Shown: positions 1 through 8,309 of the stretch, one piece after another
Numbering within the stretch: the stretch's first letter is position 1
Layout of the letters: each line of letters starts with the position of its first letter
Source of the DNA: Halapricum desulfuricans
GTDB taxonomy: Archaea > Halobacteriota > Halobacteria > Halobacteriales > Haloarculaceae
Direction of reading: 5' to 3'
DNA: 64,000 bases
NCBI RefSeq assembly: GCF_017094505.1
Contig: NZ_CP064787.1
Coordinates: 186,001 to 250,000 of the forward strand
Position numbers and translations under genes: made by a program
The notes under the pieces: model-generated
What the model saw: the letters and a program-made list of their open reading frames with translations, nothing else
What the model was told of the DNA's origin: nothing
The model's database searches: none

Positions 1-938
1 GCATCGGACTCACTGTGTGGGTGGTCGCCCCCGGAAGCGTCGTGTGTGCCGTGACCGTGAGACCCCCTCTCTACAGCGTCCTCGGGCGTCGCCGGCGGGC
101 GGCCGTGTCCCGAGTTATCGTCCGCGGCGTCTTCCCACGGGGTCGAGAGCGGCTCGCCGGCCAGCAGGGCGTCCAGATCGGCGGGGTCGAAGCGCCGGCC
201 GATCCAGAAGGGGCCGAACTCGGCGAACTTCGAGGAGGAGGGGTCAAAGCGCATCTCGTAGAGCAGGTCCTTCACGTCGGTCATGTCGTCGGCGTACAGC
301 GTGACGCCCCACTCCCAGTCGTCCATGCCGATCGCGCCGGTTATCATCTGGGTCACCTTTCCGGCGTATTCGCGGCCGATGTCGCCGTGGGCGTCCATGT
401 GCTCGGCCCGCTCCTCGAACGGCAGATCGTACCAGTTGTACTCGGGGTCCCGGCGCTTGTCCATCGGGTAGAAACAGACGTGCTCCTTCTCGGGGATCTC
501 GGGGTACAGCCGCGAGCGCATGTACCGGGCCAGCCCCGAGTCGTCGTCGAGATCGCCCTCGATGAACTCCCGGCCGCGCTCGGAGTAGCCAGAGGCCTCG
601 GTCACGGAGACGAAGGACCGATCCCGCTCGGTGAACGACGAAAGCGCCGTGCGTTCGAACCGGCGCTCCAGTTCGTCGAGGTCCGCGAGCGTCGGTCGCA
701 TGTGGACGATCATGAGATCGCCCTTGTGTCCCAGCATCGAGACGACCATCGAGTCGCCCGCGTCGGCGTCCTCGACGGCCGCGGCCGACTGGAGGAACTC
801 GATCCCCTCCTCGATGGCCCGGTCGCGCGTGCGCTGGGCGGCCTCCGCCCAGCCGGCCCAGTCGATCGTTCGAACGTCGTGCAGCACGTACCACCCTTCC
901 GCCGTGGGGGGCGCGTCCCGTCGCTCTGTAGTCATCAT
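1..938 (-). CDS. pitA: PitA-type heme protein, chlorite dismutase-like domain (3' partial)
   Basis: The reading frame opens at a tandem ATG (938 or 935) and runs off the left edge without a stop, so the C-terminus is missing. The first ~235 residues read as a chlorite dismutase/HemQ-family heme-binding domain, with the blocks FYPMDKRRDPEYNWYDLPFE, VTQMITGAIGMDDWEWGVTL and FGPFWIGRRF. They are followed by a His/Asp/Gly-rich linker (several HG and DHPHSE runs). In haloarchaea this domain is commonly fused through such a linker to an antibiotic-biosynthesis-monooxygenase-like heme domain (PitA), and an unfinished frame at the edge fits that fusion. The likely role is coproheme decarboxylation or heme handling in the cytosol. 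A stand-alone HemQ-like protein cannot be excluded because the end is not visible. Confidence 0.85.
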   Translation of the reverse strand, partial: MMTTERRDAPPTAEGWYVLHDVRTIDWAGWAEAAQRTRDRAIEEGIEFLQSAAAVEDADAGDSMVVSMLGHKGDLMIVHMRPTLADLDELERRFERTALSSFTERDRSFVSVTEASGYSERGREFIEGDLDDDSGLARYMRSRLYPEIPEKEHVCFYPMDKRRDPEYNWYDLPFEERAEHMDAHGDIGREYAGKVTQMITGAIGMDDWEWGVTLYADDMTDVKDLLYEMRFDPSSSKFAEFGPFWIGRRFDPADLDALLAGEPLSTPWEDAADDNSGHGRPPATPEDAVERGSHGHGTHDASGGDHPHSESD

Positions 939-973
939 CGCCACTTTGGGGCGCGGGCATAAGGACGTTTGCC

Positions 974-1003
974 TTTCAGGAAAATACCTTTCGTTTCAGG
1001 AAA
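974..1003. promoter_or_regulatory. Paired TTTCAGGAAA direct repeats upstream of pitA
   Basis: The 10-mer TTTCAGGAAA occurs at 974-983 and again at 994-1003, exactly 20 bp apart (about two helical turns). It lies 36-65 bp upstream of the minus-strand pitA start. The right copy also sits in a short dyad, CCTTTC (987-992) and GAAAGG (1000-1005), and overlaps the stop codon of the protease gene. Spacing and position suggest a regulator binding site; this is inference from sequence only. Confidence 0.4.
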
Positions 1004-2768
1004 GGAGTTGTGGGCCGAACAGCATCAGGATCAGGCTGACGCCCATGATCAGGCCGATGGAGATCGTGACTGTCCGGACGTGCCGACGATGGTTCAGCGG
1101 CGTCCGCGCGAGGATCGCCTCCGTGCTCGTCCGCAGGAGGTGCCCGCCGTCAAGCGGGAACGCCGGGATGCAGTTGAACAGCCCGAGGTTGAAGTTGATC
1201 CAGCCGGTCCAGAACAGCAGGTTCGCGATCAGGAACACGCCGCCGCCGAGCGGCTCGAGCGGTCCCTGAACGGCGTAGAAACTCGTGACCGGATCCAGAA
1301 AGCCGGCGAAGTTAAAGCCCAGCGACGGCGCTGCGACGGCCGCGAAAGGCAACACCAGAAGCGTTACCGCAACGCTCGCGAGCGAGCCCTGACCGAGCCC
1401 GCCGAGCGCGCCGTCACCGGACAGGGCTGTGAGATACGATTCGGCGGGGTAGACCTGGATCCCGAAGTCGTCGATCACGAGCCCGCTGTATCCGGGCTGG
1501 ACGCCCAGCACGCCGAGAAGCGCGCCGTCGGTACGGGGGTTTTCCTCCAGCGTGACGCTGTACTGACTGACCGATCCGTCGACGGACACCTCGACCGAGA
1601 CGGTCGTCCCGGGGTCGAGCTCGGCGAGCACGTCCTGCATCGCTTCGGCGTCGGGGGTGCGTGTCCCGTCGATACGCGTCACGACGACCGGTTCGCCGGC
1701 GGGCGCTCCGGCGTCCGCAAGCGGGCCGCCCTCGTCGACTGCGCTGGCGTAGGCACCGACCGGACCGGTGACGTCCGATCCGTCAGCGGTCGTGAACCGC
1801 GCGGTCGCCCGGTCTGTCACGGCGGCGGCGAACTCGGCTTCGGTATCGACGGTCGTGCCGTTGACGGCGGCGATCGTCGCCCCGGCGTCGATCGCGAACG
1901 GCCCGTCCGCGAGCGCGCGGGTCACCAGCGCCGAGCGACTGACTGGCACCGACTCCCCGGAACCGGTCGTCACCGTCACGTTCTGTTCGGTGTGATTGGC
2001 CAGCACGGCGTCGACGTCGGCGGACGAATCGACGTCGACCCCGGCGATCGAGACGATCCGATCGCCCCCGTCGATCCCGGCCACGCGCGCCGGTGAATCC
2101 TGCATTGAGCCGCCGACCGGGACGCCGCTCGCGACCGCGATCGACCCCGTCACTGGCCCGAAAAGCAGGGCGAACGCGATCACGGTGATCGCGAAGTTGT
2201 TGGTGACGCCGGCGGCGAACATCCGGCTCTGTGCGCCGCGGCCGGCCCGTTTGCGGTCCTCCTCGTCGGGTTCGACGAACGCGCCGAGCGGGACGACCGT
2301 CAGCAGGGCGATCCCCATCGACTCGATGTCGATGTCTTCGACCCGACAGAGCAGGCCGTGCCCGCCCTCGTGGACGACCAGCCCGACGAGCAGCCCGAAG
2401 ACGATCTCGGGGGCGGCCGACAGCGGCAGGAACTCGTTGACGCCGGGGATGACCAGCGCGTTCTGTGGCTCCTGAATCGCCGAGGCCGCCGGCTGAAGCA
2501 GGCTCTGATAGGCCGACAGCAGGACGACCAAAAACAGCCCGACGAGAAACACAAGCGCCATCCCGAGTCCGAGGTTACCCCAGGCGCGCCAGAACCGCTC
2601 GTGTCGGGCCAGCCGATCGAGAAACCGCTTGCCGCGCTGCGTGTGAATCGTCGTCAGCGGGCCGGAAACGTGGACGAACTCGGGGAGCACCCCGCGCTGT
2701 CGAAGCCCCATCGCGACGACAGTGTAGAGCAACACCCCCGCGATCACCAGCGTCAGCGTCGAAACCAT
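996..2768 (-). CDS. Site-2 protease family (M50) intramembrane metalloprotease with PDZ region
   Basis: The 590-residue membrane protein has the zinc motif HEGGH at about residues 133-137 inside a hydrophobic segment. A second conserved motif, FPLDGGHLLR, lies near the C-terminus and corresponds to the NPDG-like aspartate of S2P enzymes. Between them is a long extracytoplasmic region with a PDZ-like stretch (GDRIVSIAGVDVDSSADVDA) and a second possible PDZ-like repeat. Membrane segments flank both catalytic motifs. Family role: regulated intramembrane proteolysis of membrane-anchored substrates; the substrate is not visible here. The ATG at 2768 gives a sensible N-terminal membrane helix. The stop lies 58 bp from the divergent-side start of pitA, so the two minus-strand genes may be co-oriented but are separated by a promoter-like region. 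Confidence 0.88.
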   Translation of the reverse strand: MVSTLTLVIAGVLLYTVVAMGLRQRGVLPEFVHVSGPLTTIHTQRGKRFLDRLARHERFWRAWGNLGLGMALVFLVGLFLVVLLSAYQSLLQPAASAIQEPQNALVIPGVNEFLPLSAAPEIVFGLLVGLVVHEGGHGLLCRVEDIDIESMGIALLTVVPLGAFVEPDEEDRKRAGRGAQSRMFAAGVTNNFAITVIAFALLFGPVTGSIAVASGVPVGGSMQDSPARVAGIDGGDRIVSIAGVDVDSSADVDAVLANHTEQNVTVTTGSGESVPVSRSALVTRALADGPFAIDAGATIAAVNGTTVDTEAEFAAAVTDRATARFTTADGSDVTGPVGAYASAVDEGGPLADAGAPAGEPVVVTRIDGTRTPDAEAMQDVLAELDPGTTVSVEVSVDGSVSQYSVTLEENPRTDGALLGVLGVQPGYSGLVIDDFGIQVYPAESYLTALSGDGALGGLGQGSLASVAVTLLVLPFAAVAAPSLGFNFAGFLDPVTSFYAVQGPLEPLGGGVFLIANLLFWTGWINFNLGLFNCIPAFPLDGGHLLRTSTEAILARTPLNHRRHVRTVTISIGLIMGVSLILMLFGPQLLS

Positions 2769-2839
2769 TACCCGAACCGTGGGGACACGTCGTCAAGAGG
2801 ATTGTGAATGGGACGGTCTCGGCCGGCGAATCAAGGCCA

Positions 2840-3103
2840 TCACACCCGATCGTCGGGGTCGTGACGGTCGGCCATCCGCTCGGCCTCGGTCGCATACCGC
2901 GTTCGAGTCTCCTCGTCGGCCACGGGTTCGAGCCGGTCGGGTTCGACGTCCTTGGCAGCCGTCGGCGGCTTCTTGCTCAGCAGCGCCGTCGAGAGCTGCT
3001 GGGTGAGATGGCGCGATCCGTCCGGCGTCGCGTAGACGAGCGTCACCAGGTCCTCGTCGTAGTAGTCGCGTTCGACCAGCCAGCACCGCACCGTCTCTGA
3101 CAT
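2840..3103 (-). CDS. Small conserved haloarchaeal protein, unknown function
   Basis: An 87-residue acidic protein starting MSETVRCWLVERDYYDEDL. It has a hydrophilic C-terminal half rich in charged residues and no membrane segment. The N-terminal part looks like a short alpha/beta fold (LVERDYYDEDLVTLVYATPD). I do not recognise a named family. It lies between the S2P protease (same strand, 71 bp downstream) and a divergent membrane-protein gene. The acidic composition and codon usage match the neighbours, which supports a real gene. Confidence 0.65.
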   Translation of the reverse strand: MSETVRCWLVERDYYDEDLVTLVYATPDGSRHLTQQLSTALLSKKPPTAAKDVEPDRLEPVADEETRTRYATEAERMADRHDPDDRV

Positions 3104-3214
3104 GGTCGGACGTTAGACGGGCAGACGATTGTATATCACGGTTCGAGGCGACGACCTCCGGCGTCCACCCCCGATCCCCTATCGTTTTGATCGGGGCCGT
3201 GCTACGGTGAGCCG

Positions 3215-3805
3215 ATGAGCCGCTGGAGCGAGCGGACCGAGGACCTGCTCTACGAGGGCGAGACGGTCGAGGAGCGCCTCGAGGTCGGGACGGCGACGGT
3301 CGCCGTCACGAGCCACCGGGTGCTCGCGTTCACGCCCGAACGGGACGGGGCGAACTTCCAGCAGGCCGACCGACCGAACGTGACCGCCGTCTCGGTCGAG
3401 TCGAACGGCGACTCGCGGTTTCTCGGGTACGCCGTCCGGGCGACGATCTACGGGCTGGTCTTGATCGTCGCGGGGTTGCTGGTGCCGCTCGATTCGGTTC
3501 TCTCGGACGTCGCGATGCCGGAATCGACGGGGCAACTCGGGATCGGGAGCGTGCTGGGGCTGTTCGAGCAGATCATCTCGATCCTCCGGAACCTCGGGGA
3601 GTTCATGCAACTCACCGGGGCGCTGTTGTTGCTGTTTGCGATCGTCCCGTTCGGCGTCTACCTCTGGTCGCGCGAGCGATCGCTCGTGATCGACCTCGCC
3701 GAGGACGACGAGTCGATCCGTCTGCCCGCACCGGAATCTGACGCCGAGGCGGTCGTCGACAGGCTGGACAGCGCGATCCGGCCGGGTCCGACCGGGGACA
3801 CGTAG
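3215..3805 (+). CDS. Membrane protein with N-terminal PH-like region
   Basis: A 196-residue protein. Residues ~8-60 (ERTEDLLYEGETVEERLEV, then VAVTSHRVLAFTPE) resemble the bacterial/archaeal PH-like pattern of membrane proteins in which a small beta-rich domain precedes transmembrane helices. Two hydrophobic segments follow, near residues 73-95 (IYGLVLIVAGLLVPL) and 128-150 (LTGALLLLFAIVPFGVYLW), with a short acidic C-terminal tail. Function unknown. It precedes uvrC by 78 bp on the same strand but no functional link is evident. Confidence 0.7.
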   Translation: MSRWSERTEDLLYEGETVEERLEVGTATVAVTSHRVLAFTPERDGANFQQADRPNVTAVSVESNGDSRFLGYAVRATIYGLVLIVAGLLVPLDSVLSDVAMPESTGQLGIGSVLGLFEQIISILRNLGEFMQLTGALLLLFAIVPFGVYLWSRERSLVIDLAEDDESIRLPAPESDAEAVVDRLDSAIRPGPTGDT

Positions 3806-3883
3806 GCGCGAGCGGATTGCCCCCGTCAGTCGCGAAGCGGTGCGTCCGACAGGATCAAACCGTCGTCGCCGCTAGGGCCGACG

Positions 3884-5629
3884 ATGGACGCCGACGCGGT
3901 GCGCGAGCGAGCGAGCGACCTCCCGACGGAACCGGGTGTGTACCGGTTTCTCGCCGGTGACAGCGAGGACGCGACAGTCCTGTACGTCGGCAAGGCGGTC
4001 GACCTGCGCGACCGGGTGCGCTCCTATGCCGATCCCCGCGGCGAGCGCATCCGGCGGATGGTCGACCGCGCGGGCGCGATCGACACCGTCGTGACCGACA
4101 CCGAGACACAGGCGCTGTTGCTTGAGGCGAACCTGATCAAGCGCCACCAGCCCCGCTACAACGTCCGGCTGAAAGACGACAAGTCCTACCCGCTCGTCCA
4201 GTTGACCGACCATCCGGCCCCGCGGATCGAGATCACTCGCGATCCGGACGAGAACGCGACCGTCTACGGCCCGTTCACCGACAAGGGCCGCCTCGAGACC
4301 GTCCTCAAGGCCGTCCGGGAGACCTACGGGCTGCGCGGGTGTTCCGATCACAAGTACGCCGACCGCGACCGGCCGTGTCTGGACTACGAGATGGGGCTGT
4401 GCACCGCGCCGTGTACCGGCGAGATCAGCGAGGCCGATTACCGTGCCGACTGCGAGGCCGTACAGCGCTTTTTCGAGGGCGAGACCGGCGTCGTCGCGGA
4501 CCCGATCCGCCGGGAGATGAACGAGGCCGCCCGGCGGGAGGCCTTCGAGCGGGCCGCGAACCTCCGCGATCGCCTGAAAGCCGTCGAGTCGCTCCACACA
4601 GAGAGCAGCGACGCCGTCGCGACGGCGTCCGGCGAACAGCGCACTGTCGACGTGCTCGGCGTCGCCGTCGAAGGCGAGCGGGCCACTGTCGCGCGCTTAC
4701 AGAGCGCCGACGGGTCGCTGGTCGAGCGCGAACGCCACCGCCTGGACCACCCGGAAGGTCAGCGCGCGGGCGCGGTGCTGGGCGCGTTCGTCGCCCAGTA
4801 CTACGCCGAGCGCGACCTCCCGGACGCCCTGCTGGTGTCCGACCGACCCGACGACGCGGAGTTGCGCTCGTGGCTCGACCGGGAGGGCGTCGACCTCAGA
4901 GCTCCCGGCGCGGGCCGGGAGGCGACGCTGGTCGATCTGGCGCTGAAAAACGCCCGGAGACGCGGCGGCGGCCGCGATGAGACGGCCGCGCTGGCCGACG
5001 CGCTCGGGCTCGACCGGGCCGAGCGCATCGAGGGCTTCGACGTGAGCCACGCGCAGGGCCGATCGGCGGTCGGCAGCGACGTCACCTTCGTCGACGGCAG
5101 TCCCGAGAAGGCCGCGTACCGACGGAAGAGACTCCCCGATCGAAACGACGATTACGCCAACATGCGGTCGCTGGTGCGCTGGCGGGCCGAACGGGCGATC
5201 GAGGGCCGTGACGACCGGCCCGATCCGGACCTGCTGTTGATCGACGGCGGCGAGGGACAACTCGGCGCGGCGCGTGACGCACTGGCGGAGACCGGCTGGG
5301 AGGTGCCGGCGGTCGCGCTGGCCAAGTCCGAGGAACTGGTCGTCACGCACGAGGGCGTCGAGTGCTGGCCCGACGACGCGCCGCAGCTGCACCTGCTCCA
5401 GCGGGTGCGCGACGAGGCCCATCGCTTCGCCGTCCGGTACCACCAGACGCTGAGAGACGACGTCTCGACCGCGCTGGACGAGGTACCCGGCGTCGGCCCG
5501 GAGACGCGCAAGCGACTGCTGGGACAGTTCGGTAGCGTCGAGGCGATCCGGGACGCCACCCTCGAGGAGTTGCGGTCCGTCGAGGGCGTCGGCGAGGTGA
5601 CGGCCGAATCGATCCAGACGGCACTGTGA
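3884..5629 (+). CDS. uvrC: UvrABC excinuclease subunit C
   Basis: A 581-residue nucleotide-excision-repair endonuclease. The N-terminal GIY-YIG domain is at residues ~10-95 ([20 protein letters not shown]). It is followed by the Cys-containing linker ([20 protein letters not shown]), a UVR helical motif near residue 210, and an RNase H-like second nuclease domain ([29 protein letters not shown]). The C-terminal helix-hairpin-helix pair reads [18 protein letters not shown] and [12 protein letters not shown]. With UvrA/UvrB it makes the two incisions around bulky DNA lesions. Length matches the family. The gene is followed 17 bp later by copy 1 of the 80-bp palindromic element. Confidence 0.97.
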   Translation: MDADAVRERASDLPTEPGVYRFLAGDSEDATVLYVGKAVDLRDRVRSYADPRGERIRRMVDRAGAIDTVVTDTETQALLLEANLIKRHQPRYNVRLKDDKSYPLVQLTDHPAPRIEITRDPDENATVYGPFTDKGRLETVLKAVRETYGLRGCSDHKYADRDRPCLDYEMGLCTAPCTGEISEADYRADCEAVQRFFEGETGVVADPIRREMNEAARREAFERAANLRDRLKAVESLHTESSDAVATASGEQRTVDVLGVAVEGERATVARLQSADGSLVERERHRLDHPEGQRAGAVLGAFVAQYYAERDLPDALLVSDRPDDAELRSWLDREGVDLRAPGAGREATLVDLALKNARRRGGGRDETAALADALGLDRAERIEGFDVSHAQGRSAVGSDVTFVDGSPEKAAYRRKRLPDRNDDYANMRSLVRWRAERAIEGRDDRPDPDLLLIDGGEGQLGAARDALAETGWEVPAVALAKSEELVVTHEGVECWPDDAPQLHLLQRVRDEAHRFAVRYHQTLRDDVSTALDEVPGVGPETRKRLLGQFGSVEAIRDATLEELRSVEGVGEVTAESIQTAL

Positions 5630-5646
5630 GCTGTCAGATCGGACTG

Positions 5647-5726
5647 ATACTGGTGGCTATAACACTTCGAAATGATCTGACGCGCCGTCGTGCCAGATAT
5701 CTTTCCGAACGTACAGTCTCCAGTGT
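5647..5726 (+). repeat. 80-bp imperfect palindromic element, copy 1
   Basis: Starts ATACTGGTGGCTATA and ends GTCTCCAGTGT, where the right end is a degenerate inverted copy of the left. The core reads ATCTGACGCG, CCGT, CGTGCCAGAT, so one arm of the central hairpin has drifted in this copy. It shares TTCGAAATGATCTG and CCGAACGTA with copies at 10363 and 50225 and has exactly the same 80-bp length. It begins 17 bp after the uvrC stop. TGA sits immediately at the left edge (5645-5647) and immediately after the right end (5726-5728), as in the other copies. Confidence 0.85.
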
Positions 5727-6018
5727 GAGCGAGTCGTGTGACCGTTCTCGAAGAGTCCCGGCGTGGAGCCACACGCCGGCGGATCGACTCCGGCGCGTCA
5801 GTTCTGGCGTTCGGATCAAACGGCCGTCGCGACGACACCTGGGGGGATGTGGAAACGAGCGCTCGAGACGGCCGGCCGCGACCGAAGCCGATCCGTCCGA
5901 CGGAACGCTCGGCCGGCCCTTAATCCCCGGACAGCGTTTTCACAGCGAGAAGAAGCCGGCTCAATTTCGGCCAGCGACTAACAAGCCTTTTTTGACCGCC
6001 CGTGAGAACTAGCGGGTA
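5727..6018. other. Non-coding stretch with strong hairpins after uvrC
   Basis: No convincing coding frame. It contains a stem CCGGCGTG/CACGCCGG around 5759-5781 and a perfect 9-bp stem GGCCGGCCG (5870-5878) / CGGCCGGCC (5910-5918) closing a 31-nt loop that itself has a small CCGT/ACGG hairpin. A pyrimidine/T run (CCTTTTTTGACC) precedes the regulator gene at 6019. A structured small RNA on either strand is possible but not shown. Confidence 0.45.
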
Positions 6019-6372
6019 GTGCCAGGGGACGACCGAAGCATCGAGGAGATTCTGGATACGATCGGGGACCAGCACGCTCGGCGCGTCCTCGCGGCTGTCA
6101 GCCGCGAGCCGAAGTCCGCGAAGGAACTCAGCGAGGAGTGTGACCTCTCGCTGCCGACGGTCTATCGCCGCATCGAGATGCTCGAGGAGTACGACCTGAT
6201 CTCCGATCGGACACTGGTCGCCGAGGACGGCAACCACTACAAGGTCTTCGAGTCGAACTTCGAGAGCACCGTGATCTCGCTGGAAGACGATCAGTATCAG
6301 GTGCGGATCTACCGCACTGAGAACCTGCCCGACCGCTTCAGCCAGCTCTGGGACGAACTCGGCTCCGAGTGA
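6019..6372 (+). CDS. Winged-helix (ArsR-like) transcriptional regulator
   Basis: A 117-residue protein starting at a GTG. Residues ~8-75 form a winged helix-turn-helix (ILDTIGDQHARRVLAAVS, then SAKELSEECDLSLPTVYRRI). The wing-containing segment is ISDRTLVAEDGNHYKVFE. The C-terminal part is a short beta/alpha tail. Regulators of this size commonly precede a DUF7521 membrane-protein gene in haloarchaea, as here (95 bp downstream), so that gene is the likeliest target. The ligand is unknown. Alternative upstream starts would extend into the hairpin region and are disfavoured. Confidence 0.8.
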   Translation: MPGDDRSIEEILDTIGDQHARRVLAAVSREPKSAKELSEECDLSLPTVYRRIEMLEEYDLISDRTLVAEDGNHYKVFESNFESTVISLEDDQYQVRIYRTENLPDRFSQLWDELGSE

Positions 6373-6451
6373 CGACGGGCCGCGTTCGTGGCGGGCCGTG
6401 GTTTCTATCCACCTGTCCGAAAGACCGATGAAAATACCTTAGTAGGACTCT

Positions 6452-6463
6452 GTCCCACGGGAC
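6452..6463. promoter_or_regulatory. Dyad GTCCC-AC-GGGAC just before the DUF7521 start
   Basis: A perfect 12-bp inverted repeat three bases before the ATG at 6467 and downstream of an A/T-rich box (AAAATACCTTAG, 6430-6441). The position between box and start codon is typical of a repressor operator. The winged-helix protein encoded immediately upstream is the obvious candidate binder; this is inference. Confidence 0.4.
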
Positions 6464-6466
6464 TGT

Positions 6467-6772
6467 ATGGCCGATATCACCGTCTGGATTGCGCGGGGCG
6501 TGCTGATGCTTCTCCGTCTCGGGCTGTTCGGCCTGTCGCTGGGACTGACGGTCATCAGCTTTCAGGCCTACCGCTCACAGGGGACTGAGCGACTCCAGTA
6601 CGCATTTATCGGGTTCGCGTTCATCAGTATGGGCGTGGCCGTCAGCAACGTCGTCGGCCAGATCGGCTGGATGACCGAGACGGCCGAACTCGTCCGGATC
6701 TTCTTTCAGGCGTCCGAGACGATCCCCTTCATCGTCGGGTTCGCGATGCTGTATCTCTCGCTGTATCGGTGA
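6467..6772 (+). CDS. DUF7521 family small membrane protein
   Basis: A 101-residue protein with three hydrophobic segments: residues ~9-28 (VLMLLRLGLFGLSLGLTVIS), ~42-63 (YAFIGFAFISMGVAVSNVVG) and ~82-98 (TIPFIVGFAMLYLSLYR). The pattern matches the DUF7521 proteins that accompany ArsR-like regulators in haloarchaea. Function is unknown; a membrane sensor or transporter accessory role is conjecture. Preceded by the winged-helix gene and a dyad near the start codon. Confidence 0.75.
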   Translation: MADITVWIARGVLMLLRLGLFGLSLGLTVISFQAYRSQGTERLQYAFIGFAFISMGVAVSNVVGQIGWMTETAELVRIFFQASETIPFIVGFAMLYLSLYR

Positions 6773-6840
6773 CTCGCACGAAGACATCGAAACCAATATA
6801 TTATCTCCTGTCGGTTGTGCAGGTATCGGGGTGAGGGAAG

Positions 6841-6999
6841 ATGCCAGAATGCCAGAACTGTGGTGCGTTCGTGACTAAAGACTACGCACGGGTGTTCACG
6901 CCGCGTGGGGTTGACAATCCGCGTGTCTGTCCGCAATGTGAGGACAAGTTACGCGACGGGGCCGAGATACGGGAGGCGCGATCGCCGCGCCACTCCTGA
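6841..6999 (+). CDS. Small CxxC zinc-finger protein (DUF7563-like)
   Basis: A 52-residue protein with the pattern CQNCGAFVTKDYARVF followed by CPQCEDKL, i.e. two CxxC pairs about 25 residues apart that would bind one zinc ion. The basic/acidic C-terminal tail is short. A TATA-like box (AATATATTATC) lies about 40 bp upstream. Such mini-proteins are abundant in haloarchaea and some affect growth or adhesion in other species; the role of this one is unknown. The family name is from memory. Confidence 0.75.
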   Translation: MPECQNCGAFVTKDYARVFTPRGVDNPRVCPQCEDKLRDGAEIREARSPRHS

Positions 7000-7207
7000 T
7001 AGTGGTTGCACCGAGCGGACAGCAACGTGCCTGCTCTCGACACACACCCGCAAGTGGGAGTTTCGACGGCGGGTATCGGGGTCTGCGAATGGCACGAGCG
7101 CCGCGAGCAGATGACGAAAATCCCCGGTCCTCGATCCACGTGGTTCCGGAGCGGTTGACAGGAACTCGGACTGCCAAACAAACAGCGGTGTGAAGTCTGT
7201 CAAATCT

Positions 7208-7215
7208 TTTTATAA
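7208..7215 (+). promoter_or_regulatory. TATA-like box for the AI-2E-type permease
   Basis: TTTATAAT-type sequence in the run CTTTTTATAATCGG, centred about 25 bp before the GTG at 7237. This spacing predicts a leaderless transcript and supports the GTG start. The preceding 7000-7205 stretch shows no coding frame or strong hairpin. Confidence 0.5.
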
Positions 7216-7236
7216 TCGGTAGACAAACCCACAGTT

Positions 7237-8253
7237 GTGAACCTCAGCAAGGGATTTGTCCTCAGCCTCGTCGCCATTCTCCTCGTGCTATCAGCGCTGC
7301 TGATCCTGCCGTTTCTCCAGTACGTTCTCGGCGCTATCCTCCTCGCGTACGTGCTCTATCCGCTGCAGACACGTCTCGAAGCGTACGTATCGCCAATGGT
7401 CGCCGCACTCTCGCTCGTGATTCTGGCAGTCGCGGGATTCGTCGCTCCGTTCGTGGTGGTCCTCGCGAAGGTCGTGACGAGTGCCGAGAGGATCGTGAAC
7501 GACTTCGACGCTGATTCGATGCAGATCGGGGTGGTCGAATCCTGGATTGAGGAACTCACCGGACAGGAGATCGATCTCGCCGGAGAGCTCGTCAACTCAG
7601 GGCGGGAAATCGGGACGATCGTATTCGAACGGTCGATCCAGGCGTTCGGTACCATCACCTTTCATCTCGTCGGGACCGCGCTAGCGCTCTTTCTCGTCTA
7701 CTACCTTCTCAAAGACGGTGACGACCTGCTCGACTGGCTCGACCGAACGGTCCCCCTCCCGACCGGCATCCAGCGCGAGCTCTACGACGAGATCAACAAC
7801 GTGATGTGGGGAGTCCTCTTCGGGCACGTCTCCGTCGCCGTCGTCCAGGGTGCCGTCGCCGGCGTGGGACTCGTCGCCACTGGCGTTCCCAATGCGGTGT
7901 TTTGGACGGCCGTCATGATTGTTCTCGCAATGGTTCCACTCGTCGGAGCGATCCCCGTCTGGGGCGGGGCTGTCGTCTACCTGTATCTCACAAGTGAGCC
8001 GTTGCTCGCCGTCGGACTGTTCGTCTATAGCGTCGTCGTGGTCGGGCTTACCGACGACTACCTTCGTCCGTTCGCCGTCGACAGGTACGCCAAGCTCAAC
8101 CCTGCTGTGATCCTCCTCGGCATCCTCGGCGGGGCGTACGCGTTCGGGATCATGGGACTGTTCTTCGGCCCCGTCGTCCTCGGGGCACTCAAAGCCGCGC
8201 TCCGCGTCGGCCTTGACAACTGGTCGCATATCGACGAGCGTGATATCGGCTGA
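7237..8253 (+). CDS. AI-2E family transporter (PerM/TqsA-like permease)
   Basis: A 338-residue polytopic membrane protein. Paired hydrophobic helices lie at the N-terminus (~6-45, ~52-80) and a soluble helical segment at ~85-135. A four- to five-helix C-terminal block includes TGVPNAVFWTAVMIVLAMVP and AYAFGIMGLFFGPVVLGALK, the signature region of the AI-2E transporter superfamily. Family members are export-type permeases, with some acting as Na+/H+ antiporters; substrate cannot be inferred. GTG start chosen from the TATA-box spacing. Length is normal for the family. Confidence 0.9.
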   Translation: MNLSKGFVLSLVAILLVLSALLILPFLQYVLGAILLAYVLYPLQTRLEAYVSPMVAALSLVILAVAGFVAPFVVVLAKVVTSAERIVNDFDADSMQIGVVESWIEELTGQEIDLAGELVNSGREIGTIVFERSIQAFGTITFHLVGTALALFLVYYLLKDGDDLLDWLDRTVPLPTGIQRELYDEINNVMWGVLFGHVSVAVVQGAVAGVGLVATGVPNAVFWTAVMIVLAMVPLVGAIPVWGGAVVYLYLTSEPLLAVGLFVYSVVVVGLTDDYLRPFAVDRYAKLNPAVILLGILGGAYAFGIMGLFFGPVVLGALKAALRVGLDNWSHIDERDIG

Positions 8254-8309
8254 CTGAACGCTGATCGAAGTCACGTTGCTTATGAGGGACAAGCCCGTCT
8301 CTAGTGGCG

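Noticed and set aside
969-2096. Plus-strand open frame opposite the M50 protease
   Set aside because: Arg/Glu-rich shadow frame; the minus frame has HEGGH and LDGG motifs.
5626-6012. Open frame across the uvrC/regulator gap
   Set aside because: It runs through the 80-bp repeat and hairpins with Arg/Ser-rich low-complexity translation and no motif.
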